Source of the DNA: Sphingopyxis sp. 113P3
GTDB taxonomy: Bacteria; Pseudomonadota; Alphaproteobacteria; Sphingomonadales; Sphingomonadaceae
DNA length: 64,000 nt
Assembly (NCBI RefSeq): GCF_001278035.1
Contig: NZ_CP009452.1
Location: 1,459,501-1,523,500 of the forward strand
Direction: 5' to 3'
The notes under the pieces are model-generated. The model searched no databases, was not told the origin of the DNA, and saw only the letters and a program-made list of their open reading frames with translations. The position numbers were made by a program, and so were the translations under genes. Positions 42,045 to 50,582 of the stretch are shown in pieces (within the stretch, counting starts at the first letter, position 1; each line of letters starts with the position of its first letter).

Positions 42045-43202
42045 CTAAACCTCGCGGCCGAGCCAGCGCTTCAGTACCTCGGCGCTATCCTGCCCAACAC
42101 GGAGCGGAGCGGGGCGGCGGATACTGCCGGGCGTACCGGAAAGTTTGGGGAAAATGCCTTGCATCCGGATCTCTCCGAGTTCCTCGTCGGGAACGGTGAC
42201 GAGCGCCTCGCGCGCCTCGAAATGCGGGTCGGCGAGCATGTCCTCCGCGTCATAGATGCGGCCCGCCGGAACGCCCGCCTCGACCATCTTGGCCTCAAGC
42301 TCGTCGATGGTCATCGTTTGGGTCCATTCAGCGATCAGCGCGTCAAGTTCCTCCTGGCGCGCACCACGCGCGCGGTGCGTTGCAAAGCGCTCGTCGCTCG
42401 CAAGCTCGGGGCGCCCCATCGCGGCGGCGAGACGCGCGAACACGCCATCCTGGTTGGCGCCGATCAGATATTCGCCGTCGCGACACGGATAGACATTCGA
42501 GGGCGCGATCCCGGGGAGAGTCGACCCTGTGCGCCGCCGCTTTGTCCCACTCGCCGAATAGTCGGCGATGGTCGATTCCATGATCTGCAGCACCGCTTCA
42601 TAAAGCGCGGAGTCGACGATCTGACCCTCGCCCGTCTTGCTGCGATGATGGAGCGCGGCAAGTGCGCCCATGCAGCCATAGGTCGCCGCGAGCGTATCGC
42701 CGATCGACACGCCCATGCGAGCGGGCGGCAGGTCGGGGTAGCCGACGATGCCGCGCCAGCCGCCCATGGCCTCACCGATGCCGCCAAAGCCGGCGCGCGG
42801 CGAATAGGGGCCGGTCTGGCCGTAGCCCGACACGCGTACGACGATCAGCCCGGGGTTGGTCTTGCGCAGCTCGGCCGGGTCGAGGTTCCATTTTTCGAGT
42901 GTTCCGGGGCGGAAATTCTCGATGAGGATATCGGCCTTTGCTATGAGGTCGCGCGCAAGCTGCTGGCCGTCCTCGGATCGCAGATCGACCGCGACCGAAT
43001 ATTTGTTGCGGGCAATGACGCGCCACCAGCTCGGCTTGTCGCCTTGGCCCCAGTGGCGCATCTGGTCGCCGGTTCCAGGCTGTTCGAGCTTGACGATTTC
43101 GGCGCCCATGTCCCCGAGCAGCTGCCCGCAGAAGGGGCCGGCGATGAGCTGGCCCATCTCGACTACCCGGATACCGTCCAGCGCTCCCTTATATGTCGTC
43201 AT
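42045..43202 (-). CDS. CaiB/BaiF-family (class III) CoA-transferase
   Basis: 385-residue formyl-CoA-transferase-like enzyme that moves CoA between carboxylic acids. Family motifs: LDGIRVVEMGQLIAGPFCGQLLGDMGAEIVKLE at the N-terminus, ADILIENFRPGTLEKW, and the GEGQIVDSALYEAVLQIM segment around the active-site region. It may activate a dicarboxylic or hydroxy acid for cleavage by the HMG-CoA-lyase-like enzyme encoded divergently at 43343. Operator copy 8 lies between. Confidence 0.9.
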   Translation of the reverse strand: MTTYKGALDGIRVVEMGQLIAGPFCGQLLGDMGAEIVKLEQPGTGDQMRHWGQGDKPSWWRVIARNKYSVAVDLRSEDGQQLARDLIAKADILIENFRPGTLEKWNLDPAELRKTNPGLIVVRVSGYGQTGPYSPRAGFGGIGEAMGGWRGIVGYPDLPPARMGVSIGDTLAATYGCMGALAALHHRSKTGEGQIVDSALYEAVLQIMESTIADYSASGTKRRRTGSTLPGIAPSNVYPCRDGEYLIGANQDGVFARLAAAMGRPELASDERFATHRARGARQEELDALIAEWTQTMTIDELEAKMVEAGVPAGRIYDAEDMLADPHFEAREALVTVPDEELGEIRMQGIFPKLSGTPGSIRRPAPLRVGQDSAEVLKRWLGREV

Positions 43203-43280
43203 TGCGTTCCTTTCGGTGCCCGAAGCGGCATAAGAAGCCCCGCAGCGGCGATGGCATCAACTCTTATGGCCAAGGTATAC

Positions 43281-43292
43281 TTAGAATGCTAT
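43281..43292. promoter_or_regulatory. TTAGAATGCTAT operator (copy 8)
   Basis: Two mismatches from TTAGAATACTAA; the flanking TATACTTAG (43276-43284) reproduces the -10/operator junction of the leuD promoter. Located between the divergent CoA-transferase and HMG-CoA-lyase genes. Confidence 0.5.
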
Positions 43293-43342
43293 GTAATTTT
43301 CAACCTGCAATTTGAGTCGGACAGGAACGGAAAAAGGCGGAC

Positions 43343-44248
43343 ATGACGGAAAATCGGGTGGTGGAAATGGTCGAAGTTGGCCCGCGCGACGGGTTGCAGA
43401 ACGAATCGACGCTCGTGTCGACCGCCGACAAGGCGGCGCTTGTCCGCCGCGCGATTGACTATGGCGCACGCCGCATCGAGGTGACGAGCTTCGTCAATCC
43501 CAGGAAGGTGCCCCAGCTTGCCGATGCTGACGATCTTGCAGCTCTGCTGCCCGACCGGGCCGATGTCACCTATATCGGCCTCGTGCTCAACCGGCGCGGC
43601 GCCGAGCGCGCAATCGCAACTGGCCGGATCGATGAGCTGGGCGCGGTCTGTGTGACAAGCGACAGTTTCGGCATCCGCAATCAAGGCCAATCATCCGACG
43701 AATCATTGGCGGCGGCGATCGAGATTGTCGGCCTCGCAAAGGCAGCGGGGCGGGGCGGGCAGATTACCATCGCCACCGCCTTCGGTTGCCCTTTCGAAGG
43801 CGAGGTCGCACTCGCCCGCGTTCTCGAGATGGCAAAGCGCGCCGCGGATGCAGCGCCGCGCGAGGTCGCCCTTGCAGATACGATCGGCGTCGGAGTGCCG
43901 GCCCAGGTCGCCGAGATGGTGGGCCGCGTCGCCGAGGCCATTGCCCCGCTGCCGGTGCGCGTCCACTTTCACAATACGCGCGGCACCGGCCTTGCGAATG
44001 TCTGGGCGGCGGTGGGCGAAGGGGCGTCGACCGTCGACGCCGCGCTCGGAGGACTTGGCGGCTGTCCCTTCGCGCCGGGCGCCGCAGGCAATGTCGCGAC
44101 GGAAGATGTCGCCTATATGCTCGAACGCAGCGGCCTCGCGACCGGTCTTGCCCTGCCTGCAGCGGTCGACGCCGCCCACTGGCTGACGGGCGTCATGGAT
44201 CGCGCGCTACCCGCCATGGTGAGCCGGGCGCCCGCTTTTCCAGGCTGA
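43343..44248 (+). CDS. Hydroxymethylglutaryl-CoA-lyase-family enzyme
   Basis: 301-residue TIM-barrel lyase cleaving 3-hydroxy-3-methylacyl-CoA to acetyl-CoA and a keto acid. Motifs: VEVGPRDGLQNE, EVTSFVNPRKVPQLADADD, the metal-binding HFHNTRGTGLANV and the cysteine loop GLGGCPFAPGAAGNVATED. The third motif has Asn-Thr-Arg where the human enzyme has Asp-Thr-Tyr, so the substrate may differ from HMG-CoA. Placed by operator copy 8 with the CoA-transferase; it could close the pathway by releasing acetyl-CoA. Confidence 0.88.
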   Translation: MTENRVVEMVEVGPRDGLQNESTLVSTADKAALVRRAIDYGARRIEVTSFVNPRKVPQLADADDLAALLPDRADVTYIGLVLNRRGAERAIATGRIDELGAVCVTSDSFGIRNQGQSSDESLAAAIEIVGLAKAAGRGGQITIATAFGCPFEGEVALARVLEMAKRAADAAPREVALADTIGVGVPAQVAEMVGRVAEAIAPLPVRVHFHNTRGTGLANVWAAVGEGASTVDAALGGLGGCPFAPGAAGNVATEDVAYMLERSGLATGLALPAAVDAAHWLTGVMDRALPAMVSRAPAFPG

Positions 44249-44284
44249 ATTCTCGCGCCCTATCGCGCTACTGCGGCACACCCT

Positions 44285-45346
44285 TCAGGCTGCAGCAGCG
44301 TGCTGCGCGCCCGCGATCACAGCCTCGGCCATCTCGTCCGCGACGGCGGCCGGCGAACGCTTCTCCTCCCTCGCCCGATGCAAAATCTGGGTCACGCGCG
44401 GCGCGATTCCGGCGATTCGGGCGGCGACGCTCGCTTCGTCTTCGCCGAGATATTCGGCCGACACATTGATGATGCCGCCCGCGTTGACGACATAATCGGG
44501 GGCGTAGGTGATCCCGCGGCGAAGCAGCAGCGCTGCGACCTCGGGCGTCGCAAGCTGATTGTTTGCGGCGCCGCAGACAAGGCGCGCCTTCATCGACCGG
44601 ACCGTATCGGGATCAAGCGCGCCGCCAAGCGCGCAGGGCGCGAAGATGTCGGCGTCGACGCAGGCAATTTCGTCGACGGCGACGATGCGCGCATCATGAA
44701 CATGGGCCAGCCGGTCGCGGCGCGCCGGGTTCGGGTCGGCGATCACCAGCTTGGCGCCCGCCGCGGCAAGGCGGCCGCAGAGTTGGGCGCCGACGTTACC
44801 CGTTCCCTGGACCGCGACAGTCAGGCCGTCGAGATCGCTATCGAGCGCGAAGCGCGCCGCCGCTTTCATCGATTCAAATACGCCCAGCGCGGTCCATGGC
44901 GAGGGATCGCCACCCGCCTGGCCGTCCTTGGCATCAAGGCCCGCGACGTGACGCGAGACGCGTGCAACCTCCTGCATATCCTTAACGCTAGTGCCGACAT
45001 CCTCGGCGGTGACGTAGAGGCCGCCGAGCTTTTCGACCGCCTCACCGAACGCGCGGAACAGCGCGGCCCGGTCGAAATCACCTTCGGGCCGGCGCAGCAC
45101 CGCCTTGGCGCCCCCAAAGGGGAGGCCTGCAAGTGCATTCTTGTAGCTCATGCCCTCGGCCAGTCGCAGCGCATCGGCAAGCGCGGCGTCCATGTCGGCG
45201 TAGCTCCACAGGCGGCAGCCGCCCGCACCCGGACCGAGCGCGGTGGAGTGAATGGCGATGATTCCATCGAGCCCGCTTGCGGCATCGAAGAGCCGCACAC
45301 ATTCAACGGGCGGTGTCAGGCGGGCAGGGCGGGAAACCATCGTCAT
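44285..45346 (-). CDS. Leucine/valine/phenylalanine dehydrogenase (Glu/Leu/Phe/Val family)
   Basis: NAD-dependent oxidative deaminase of 353 residues, start ATG 45346 after AAGGAG. Key parts: GPGAGGCRLWSYADMDAALADALRLAEGMSYKNALAGLPFGGAKAV with the catalytic Lys region, AEDVGTSVKDMQ and the Rossmann loop VQGTGNVGAQLC. The branch is that of leucine/branched-chain dehydrogenase. Divergent from an Lrp regulator, which probably controls it in response to an amino acid. Confidence 0.88.
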   Translation of the reverse strand: MTMVSRPARLTPPVECVRLFDAASGLDGIIAIHSTALGPGAGGCRLWSYADMDAALADALRLAEGMSYKNALAGLPFGGAKAVLRRPEGDFDRAALFRAFGEAVEKLGGLYVTAEDVGTSVKDMQEVARVSRHVAGLDAKDGQAGGDPSPWTALGVFESMKAAARFALDSDLDGLTVAVQGTGNVGAQLCGRLAAAGAKLVIADPNPARRDRLAHVHDARIVAVDEIACVDADIFAPCALGGALDPDTVRSMKARLVCGAANNQLATPEVAALLLRRGITYAPDYVVNAGGIINVSAEYLGEDEASVAARIAGIAPRVTQILHRAREEKRSPAAVADEMAEAVIAGAQHAAAA

Positions 45347-45427
45347 TGCTCCTTTTGATCGGGACTCGATCATCGCACCGCGGACGGGGATAATCTTTCG
45401 CGCATTGGCACGGATTTCCATTCATTT

Positions 45428-45443
45428 GGGGTTATTATTACCC
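45428..45443. promoter_or_regulatory. AT-rich palindrome-like site between the dehydrogenase and Lrp genes
   Basis: GGGGTTATTATTACCC is an imperfect inverted repeat with an AT-rich centre, the usual look of an Lrp/AsnC-family site. It lies 25 bases before the Lrp gene start. Confidence 0.4.
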
Positions 45444-45467
45444 TTGTTTTCATGTTATTCGGATAGA

Positions 45468-45932
45468 ATGACCCAACTTGACCCGTTCGAGAAAAAGATC
45501 CTCCGCGAATTGCAGCGCGATGCGAATCAGACGACGGCCGAGATCGCCGAGCGGGTCGGGCTCTCTTCCTCGCCCTGCTGGCGGCGCATCGATCGGCTGG
45601 AGCGCGAGGGCTTTATCCGCAAGCGCGTCGCGGTGGTCGACCGGCGCAAGGTCGGTCTCAATGCGCATGTTTTTGCGCAGGTGAAGCTCAACGCGCACGG
45701 CCGCGCCAATCTCGACGAATTCAGCGAGGCGATCCGCGCCTTTCCCGAAGTGCTCGATGCCTATGTCCTCATGGGATCGATGGATTTCATGCTGCGCGTC
45801 GTCGCAAAGGACATCGATGCCTATGAGCGCTTCTTCTTCGACCAGCTGAGCAAGCTGCCGGGGGTCCAGGAAATCAACTCGACCGTTGCTCTTTCGGAAA
45901 TCAAGTCGACTACCGAATTGCCGATCGGCTGA
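45468..45932 (+). CDS. Lrp/AsnC-family transcriptional regulator
   Basis: 154 residues: N-terminal HTH (DPFEKKILRELQRDANQTTAEIAERVGLSSSPCWRRIDRLEREGFI) and C-terminal RAM/ligand domain (VLDAYVLMGSMDFMLRVVAKDIDAYERF). Typical length. Divergent from the leucine-type dehydrogenase gene; in this family such neighbours are usually the target, with a branched-chain or aromatic amino acid as effector. Start ATG 45468. Confidence 0.9.
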   Translation: MTQLDPFEKKILRELQRDANQTTAEIAERVGLSSSPCWRRIDRLEREGFIRKRVAVVDRRKVGLNAHVFAQVKLNAHGRANLDEFSEAIRAFPEVLDAYVLMGSMDFMLRVVAKDIDAYERFFFDQLSKLPGVQEINSTVALSEIKSTTELPIG

Positions 45933-45971
45933 TCTGTTCGCCCGGCCGAAAATCGCCTAGTGTCGGATGCA

Positions 45972-46583
45972 ATGGAACGAAAAAGACGCGGCAGGTTGAG
46001 AACCAATGACCCGGAGGGAACGCGAGCGCGTATCCTCGATGCTGCCGCCGATCTGTTCCAGGCGCGCGGCTACCATGACACGTCGGTGCAGGACGTAAAG
46101 CGCGTTGCCGGGGTGTCGAGCGGAGCCTTCCATCACCATTTCGAGTCGAAAAAGGCGCTTGGCCTTGCGGTGGTCAAGGACCGCGTCTCCGATGCGCTGC
46201 GTGAGGCGTGGCTCGAGCCGCTGCTGGCGGCGCCGACGGTCGCGCAGGGGGTGGCGGAGGCGATCGGCGCGACGAGCGGCGATTTGCGCGCCCAGGGATT
46301 TGTGCGGGGCTGCCCGGTAAACAATCTGGCGGTCGAGCTTGCGTTTTCGGATTCGGATTTCCGCGAGGCTCTGCAAGCCATCTTTGCGGATTGGCAGCGG
46401 ACGATCGCCGAGCGTCTGGCGGCAGAGCCTGAACCGCCGGCCTTTGCGGGGGTCAGCGCGCACGACCTCGCAGGCTTCATCGTTGCGGCCTATTCGGGAG
46501 CGATGACGATGTCGAAGGCAGAGCAGTCGCCCGAACGGCTCGACGCAACGGTGGCGATCCTGATGCGACTGCTGAAGGCTTAG
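45972..46583 (+). CDS. TetR/AcrR-family regulator
   Basis: 203 residues from ATG 45972; GTG 45960 is an alternative in-frame start. The N-terminal HTH reads GTRARILDAAADLFQARGYHDTSVQDVKRVAGVSSGAFHHHFESKKAL; the C-terminal ligand domain resembles the LmrA/YxaF group. Ten bases before the uracil-DNA-glycosylase-like gene. The palindrome 49099-49112 in the NIPSNAP promoter is of TetR-operator type and may be its target, which is inferred from proximity only. Confidence 0.85.
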   Translation: MERKRRGRLRTNDPEGTRARILDAAADLFQARGYHDTSVQDVKRVAGVSSGAFHHHFESKKALGLAVVKDRVSDALREAWLEPLLAAPTVAQGVAEAIGATSGDLRAQGFVRGCPVNNLAVELAFSDSDFREALQAIFADWQRTIAERLAAEPEPPAFAGVSAHDLAGFIVAAYSGAMTMSKAEQSPERLDATVAILMRLLKA

Positions 46584-46593
46584 GTCGAGCGCG

Positions 46594-47181
46594 ATGGCCG
46601 ACGTTCTTGCGCAGATTCTCGGCGATATACGCGCGTGCCAGCGCTGCGCCGCGGAGCTTCCCCATGGTCCGCGCCCGGTCGTGCAGGCGGGTTCGGCGGC
46701 GCGTCTTTGCATCGTCGGGCAAGCGCCGGGGCGCAAGGTGCACGAAACGGGCATCCCCTGGGACGACCCGTCGGGCCAGCGTCTGCGCAACTGGCTGGGC
46801 CTTGCCCCCGCTGCCTTCTATGATCCAGCCCGCGTCGCAATCATTCCGATGGGGTTCTGCTACCCGGGCAAGGCCGGTTCGGGCGACAATCCGCCGCGGC
46901 CCGAATGCGCGCCGCTGTGGCACCGCAGGCTCACGAAGCTTCTGCCCGGCATCGGTCTGACGGTGCTGGTCGGCCACTATGCACAGGCCTGGTATCTCGG
47001 CCGCCGCCGCAAGGCGACACTCGCCAGGACCGTGGAAGCGTGGCGCGATTATCTCCCTTCGGGCTTTCTTCCTCTGCCGCACCCTTCGCCGCGCAATCAG
47101 CCATGGCTGGCAAAAAATCCGTGGTTCGAGGCTGATCTCGTTCCTCATGTTCAGGCAGCAGTCCGCTCGCTCGGCGTCTAG
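46594..47181 (+). CDS. Uracil-DNA-glycosylase-superfamily protein
   Basis: 195 residues. Motif 1 is CIVGQAPGRKVHETGIPWDDPSGQRLRNWLGL, like the GEAPG box of family 4/5 glycosylases; motif 2 region is LPLPHPSPRNQPWLAKNPWFE. Paired cysteines in RACQRCAAEL and later GFCYPGKAGSGDNPPRPEC could ligate an iron-sulfur cluster. Predicted base-excision-repair or nucleic-acid-binding protein; whether it excises uracil is uncertain because the usual catalytic acidic residue is not obvious. It abuts the convergent GST. Confidence 0.78.
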   Translation: MADVLAQILGDIRACQRCAAELPHGPRPVVQAGSAARLCIVGQAPGRKVHETGIPWDDPSGQRLRNWLGLAPAAFYDPARVAIIPMGFCYPGKAGSGDNPPRPECAPLWHRRLTKLLPGIGLTVLVGHYAQAWYLGRRRKATLARTVEAWRDYLPSGFLPLPHPSPRNQPWLAKNPWFEADLVPHVQAAVRSLGV

Positions 47182-47184
47182 GCG

Positions 47185-47805
47185 TCAACCCGCGCTCTTC
47201 CCCATGACCACCTGGGGCGCGCGCCAGCCGGGCAGTCCCTCGATGCGCGCAAGCCAGGCGCTTATTGCACGATAGCGGCCGAGTTCGAGGTCGGGCAGGT
47301 CGCGGTAAAGAAGATAGGCGCTGCACGCGATATCGGCGGCGGTGACCGCCTCGCCGAGCAAAAAGGGGGAGGCCGAGACCGCCGCGTCAAGCGTCGCAAG
47401 ATCGGTGCGCATCCGCTCTTGAAGCCATTCCATCACCGGCTCCCGGGGTGTTTCGCCGAACAATGTGTGGAAGCGGTAGTTGGGAAGCGAGAATCCGATA
47501 CGGTTGGCCTCCCAGAACAGCCAACTGGTGATGCCCTCTGGATCAGCTGCCCAGCCTAGTGCGTGGTGGGTGCGGCAGAGATGAAGGAGAATCGCGTTCG
47601 ATTGGACGATGGGAACGCCGCCCGCAACGAGCACGGGAACCTCGCCGAAGCGGCTATATTGCTGCCATTCGGGATCGCGCGCCTCGCGCGGTAGCGCGAT
47701 ATCGACCGGGCGATACGCATGCTCCAATCCGAGCATGAGCAGCGCCAGCCGCGCCTTGTAGGAATGGCCCGAATGGAGGTTTCCAAACAAGGTGTAGGCG
47801 GTCAT
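47185..47805 (-). CDS. Glutathione S-transferase
   Basis: 206 residues; N-domain YTLFGNLHSGHSYKARLALLMLGLEHAYRPVDI, cis-Pro in FGEVPVLVAGG, QSNAILLHLCR; C-domain LGEAVTAADIACSAYLLYRDLPD. Not of the YfcG type seen further left. It overlaps the DUF1579 gene by 4 bases and is the last gene of the NIPSNAP operon. Confidence 0.87.
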   Translation of the reverse strand: MTAYTLFGNLHSGHSYKARLALLMLGLEHAYRPVDIALPREARDPEWQQYSRFGEVPVLVAGGVPIVQSNAILLHLCRTHHALGWAADPEGITSWLFWEANRIGFSLPNYRFHTLFGETPREPVMEWLQERMRTDLATLDAAVSASPFLLGEAVTAADIACSAYLLYRDLPDLELGRYRAISAWLARIEGLPGWRAPQVVMGKSAG

Positions 47806-48266
47806 GCGCGGGCGAAGTCCATGACCCAGTTGGTTTCCCAGCTGGTACCGCCGTCAGCCGAGAAGGCCTGCTCCCAGCGCGCCGAATTCGCGCAGATCCG
47901 CGACCAGATGAAGCGCATGACGATCGGCTGCCCCTCCAATTCGTCCACGCCGAAGAACGTGCCGATCCCCTTTTCAAAGCGGCCCTCGAGCGGGGCTGCG
48001 AGACCCGGGAAGCGCTGATCCATCCACCAGATCGTCCAGAGACCGGTCGCTGGATCCGCGCGGCGCACGGTCGCGGCGGCATAGGCGCCGCCCGGGTCGT
48101 CGAGCCAATGATCGTCGACATTGCCGGCGCCGCCGAGCACTTCCCAGCCGCGGCAGGTGCCGCCGAATTCATACCAGCGCCTGCATCCGGCAAGCCGCCG
48201 GACGAGCTTGCGGTGCCGCACCTGCCATTCGCCGGTCTGGAAGGCGAAATCATGCCGCCCCTTCAT
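47802..48266 (-). CDS. DUF1579-family protein
   Basis: 154 residues from ATG 48266, which follows GGAAGGGGG. FQTGEWQVRHRKL, YEFGGTCRGWEVLGGAGNVDDHWLDDPGG and ATGLWTIWWMDQR are typical of this lipocalin-like family of unknown function. The 14 bases upstream separate it from the NIPSNAP gene. Acts with the GST by operon context; nothing more can be said. Confidence 0.78.
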   Translation of the reverse strand: MKGRHDFAFQTGEWQVRHRKLVRRLAGCRRWYEFGGTCRGWEVLGGAGNVDDHWLDDPGGAYAAATVRRADPATGLWTIWWMDQRFPGLAAPLEGRFEKGIGTFFGVDELEGQPIVMRFIWSRICANSARWEQAFSADGGTSWETNWVMDFARA

Positions 48267-48280
48267 CCTGCCCCCTTCCG

Positions 48281-49072
48281 TCAGCGCAGCGCCGAGCGCG
48301 GTGTGGGATCGAGCCTGAGAATTTGCGGCATACGCTCCTCGGCATCGTGCAGCGGGGCTGCAATCGTCTTTCGCCATCGCGGCGACTGCCGGGCGGAGGT
48401 GAGCGCGGCTTCAATGGCGGCATGGCTGTCGCCACGCACGAACCAGACGAGCAGCTTTTGCTCGCTGCGGATCGGCAGGCGAGGAAAATTATTGGGCTCG
48501 GCGACCGGGACATAGGCGCCAACCACATCAACGCCCGCCGCCGCCAATGCGGGTTTCATCTGGTCGGCGAAGAAGGCCGCGAACCCCTTGTCGGGCGTCT
48601 TCCAGAGATATTCGATGACCGCCCACACCGCGCCGCCCGGCGGTTTTTCCGTATCGCGCGGCGCCGCAGGCGCGAACGCGAGGGTGGGTGCCGCGGGACG
48701 CAGGAACAGGACATTATCGGAGTCGACGAGCATTGCGTTCGCGGTCTCTCGGTAGGCCTGCCAGACCGGGCCGAAGTAAAAGGCGTTCAGCCCCGCCTCG
48801 CGCGTCTTCATGTCGGCAAAGGCGCGAATCCAGGCGAAGCGATCGGAATCCGCGTGGTCGCGAAACTGCCCGACAAGACGCATGCCGAGCGCTTCCTGAC
48901 TATCGATGAACTTGTCCTCGAAGAGGGTCACAAAGGCGTCGCTGCGTCCTTGGGCCAGCTTGTACTGCCGCAGCTCGATGATGCCGGCACTGCCGTCATT
49001 TGCCGTCGCAGGCGCCGCGTTCGTCGCCATGAGCGCTGCGATCATTGTCATACTCAGTGGGAATTTGATCAT
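48281..49072 (-). CDS. NIPSNAP-family protein, exported
   Basis: 263 residues from ATG 49072 (after GGAGGG). A signal peptide (MIKFPLSMTMIAALMATNAAPATAN) is followed by two ferredoxin-like dimeric alpha-beta-barrel repeats: IIELRQYKLAQGRSDAFVTLFEDKFIDSQEALGMRLVGQFRD and AVIEYLWKTPDKGFAAFFADQMKPALAAAGVDVVGAYVP. Function of bacterial members is unknown; an envelope location is predicted. First gene of a three-gene operon with DUF1579 and GST, under a promoter containing a perfect palindrome. Confidence 0.82.
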   Translation of the reverse strand: MIKFPLSMTMIAALMATNAAPATANDGSAGIIELRQYKLAQGRSDAFVTLFEDKFIDSQEALGMRLVGQFRDHADSDRFAWIRAFADMKTREAGLNAFYFGPVWQAYRETANAMLVDSDNVLFLRPAAPTLAFAPAAPRDTEKPPGGAVWAVIEYLWKTPDKGFAAFFADQMKPALAAAGVDVVGAYVPVAEPNNFPRLPIRSEQKLLVWFVRGDSHAAIEAALTSARQSPRWRKTIAAPLHDAEERMPQILRLDPTPRSALR

Positions 49073-49091
49073 AAGCAGACCCTCCAATGCC

Positions 49092-49120
49092 AATACAGAC
49101 GGGTCGACCCGTTTTGTCAA
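49092..49120 (-). promoter_or_regulatory. NIPSNAP operon promoter with operator palindrome in the spacer
   Basis: On the minus strand TTGACA (49120-49115), a 17-base spacer and TGTATT (49097-49092) make a good sigma-70-type promoter. The spacer holds ACGGGTCGACCCGT (49099-49112), a perfect 14-base palindrome, the standard place for a TetR-type repressor. Confidence 0.7.
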
Positions 49121-49253
49121 GATGCGGGTGAGGATCGCGTGCGGGACGGAAGCGGGGCCAAGGGGAAGGGAAGGTTCAAGGGAGGGGTGCGGGCGCGCGC
49201 ATCCTCATGGCAGCGCTTCGCACCGCGGCAGGCCCAGTCCGACGGGGGCGGGC

Positions 49254-50582
49254 TCAGTCGATCGTGCGGGCAAGCTCGCGGTTGAGCCACAGCGCGACGA
49301 GCGTGCCGATCGCGCCCGAAAGAAGATAGGCGCCCGCGGCGAGCAGGCCGAAGGCGCTTGAGAGCCACAGCGCCACCATCGGCGCGAAGCCGGCGCCAAA
49401 TAGCCAGGCAAGATCGGAGGTAAAGGCCGACCCCGTGTAACGGTGCCGCGGATGGAAGCTCGACGACAGCGCGCCCGACGATTGTCCGAAGGCGAGGCCG
49501 AGAATGATGAAGCCGAGGATCATGAACGCCGCCTCGCCGGTCTCGCCCGCGCCGAGAAGCTGGGGAGCAAAGCCGCTGAAGGCCGCGATCGCAGCGGCGG
49601 TTGCGCCGAGCAGGGTACGCCGGCCAATGCGATCGGCGATCATCCCTGAGGCAATGATGGCGAAAATCCCGAAAACCGCCGCGATCGCCTCGATCATCAG
49701 GAAGCGCACTGGAGTTTCCTCGGTGAAGAGGAAGACCCATGAGAGCGGGAAGACGGTGACCATGTGAAAGAGCGCGAAGCTCGCGAGCGGCGCGAAGGCG
49801 CCCGCCACGATCACTTTCCACTCGGACCGCACCGTTTCGAAAAGCGGGGCGGGCTCAAGATCCCGGTTCGCAAAGCCCCGCTCATATTCGGGGGTCACGA
49901 CGATCCTAAGCCGCGCAAACAGCGCAACGACGTTGATCGCAAAGGCGACGAAAAAGGGGTAGCGCCAGCCCCAGTCGAGGAAATCCTGCGCTGGGAGCGC
50001 TGCGATCAGGAACATGAAAAGAAGGCTCGCGACGATGAGACCAAGCGGAGCGCCAAGCTGCGGGATCATTGCATACCAGCCGCGCTTGCCCTCAGGAGCG
50101 TTGATGGCGAGCAGCGAGGCAAGCCCGTCCCACGACCCGCCAAGCGCAACGCCCTGGCCCATGCGGAACAGGGCGAGAAGGAGCGCCGAGCCGAGGCCGA
50201 TCGTCGCATACCCCGGCAAAAAGGCGATCGCTGCGGTCGAGCCTCCGAGCAGGAAGAGCGCGACGGTCAACTTGGCGCCGCGGCCATAAATGCGGTCGAT
50301 CGCGGTAAAGATGACCGTTCCGACCGGCCGCGCCGCGAAGGCGAGGGCGAAGATGGCGAACGACCAGAGTGTTCCGTCAAGCGGATCAAGGTGGGGAAAA
50401 ACCAGCTTGGGGAACACCAGCACCGACGCGATGGCATAGACGAAAAAATCGAAGAATTCCGACGTCCGGCCGATGATGACGCCGATGGCAATTTCCGCCG
50501 GCGCAAGGACGTGACCATCGTCGTGCAGCGCGCGCGCGTCGCGTTCGGCCTGTGTCGTATTGGGCGCGGTATCGACAGACAT
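49254..50582 (-). CDS. MFS transporter, metabolite:H+ symporter (MHS) family
   Basis: 442-residue inner-membrane permease. MHS features: IGVIIGRTSEFFDFFVYAIASVLVFPKLVFP around TM1, ARPVGTVIFTAIDRIYGRG, RMGQGVALGGSWDGLASLLAINAPEGKRGWYAMIPQLGAPLG. This family takes up dicarboxylates, alpha-ketoglutarate, betaines or shikimate; the substrate cannot be told. Divergent from cyoA across 160 bases. Confidence 0.88.
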   Translation of the reverse strand: MSVDTAPNTTQAERDARALHDDGHVLAPAEIAIGVIIGRTSEFFDFFVYAIASVLVFPKLVFPHLDPLDGTLWSFAIFALAFAARPVGTVIFTAIDRIYGRGAKLTVALFLLGGSTAAIAFLPGYATIGLGSALLLALFRMGQGVALGGSWDGLASLLAINAPEGKRGWYAMIPQLGAPLGLIVASLLFMFLIAALPAQDFLDWGWRYPFFVAFAINVVALFARLRIVVTPEYERGFANRDLEPAPLFETVRSEWKVIVAGAFAPLASFALFHMVTVFPLSWVFLFTEETPVRFLMIEAIAAVFGIFAIIASGMIADRIGRRTLLGATAAAIAAFSGFAPQLLGAGETGEAAFMILGFIILGLAFGQSSGALSSSFHPRHRYTGSAFTSDLAWLFGAGFAPMVALWLSSAFGLLAAGAYLLSGAIGTLVALWLNRELARTID

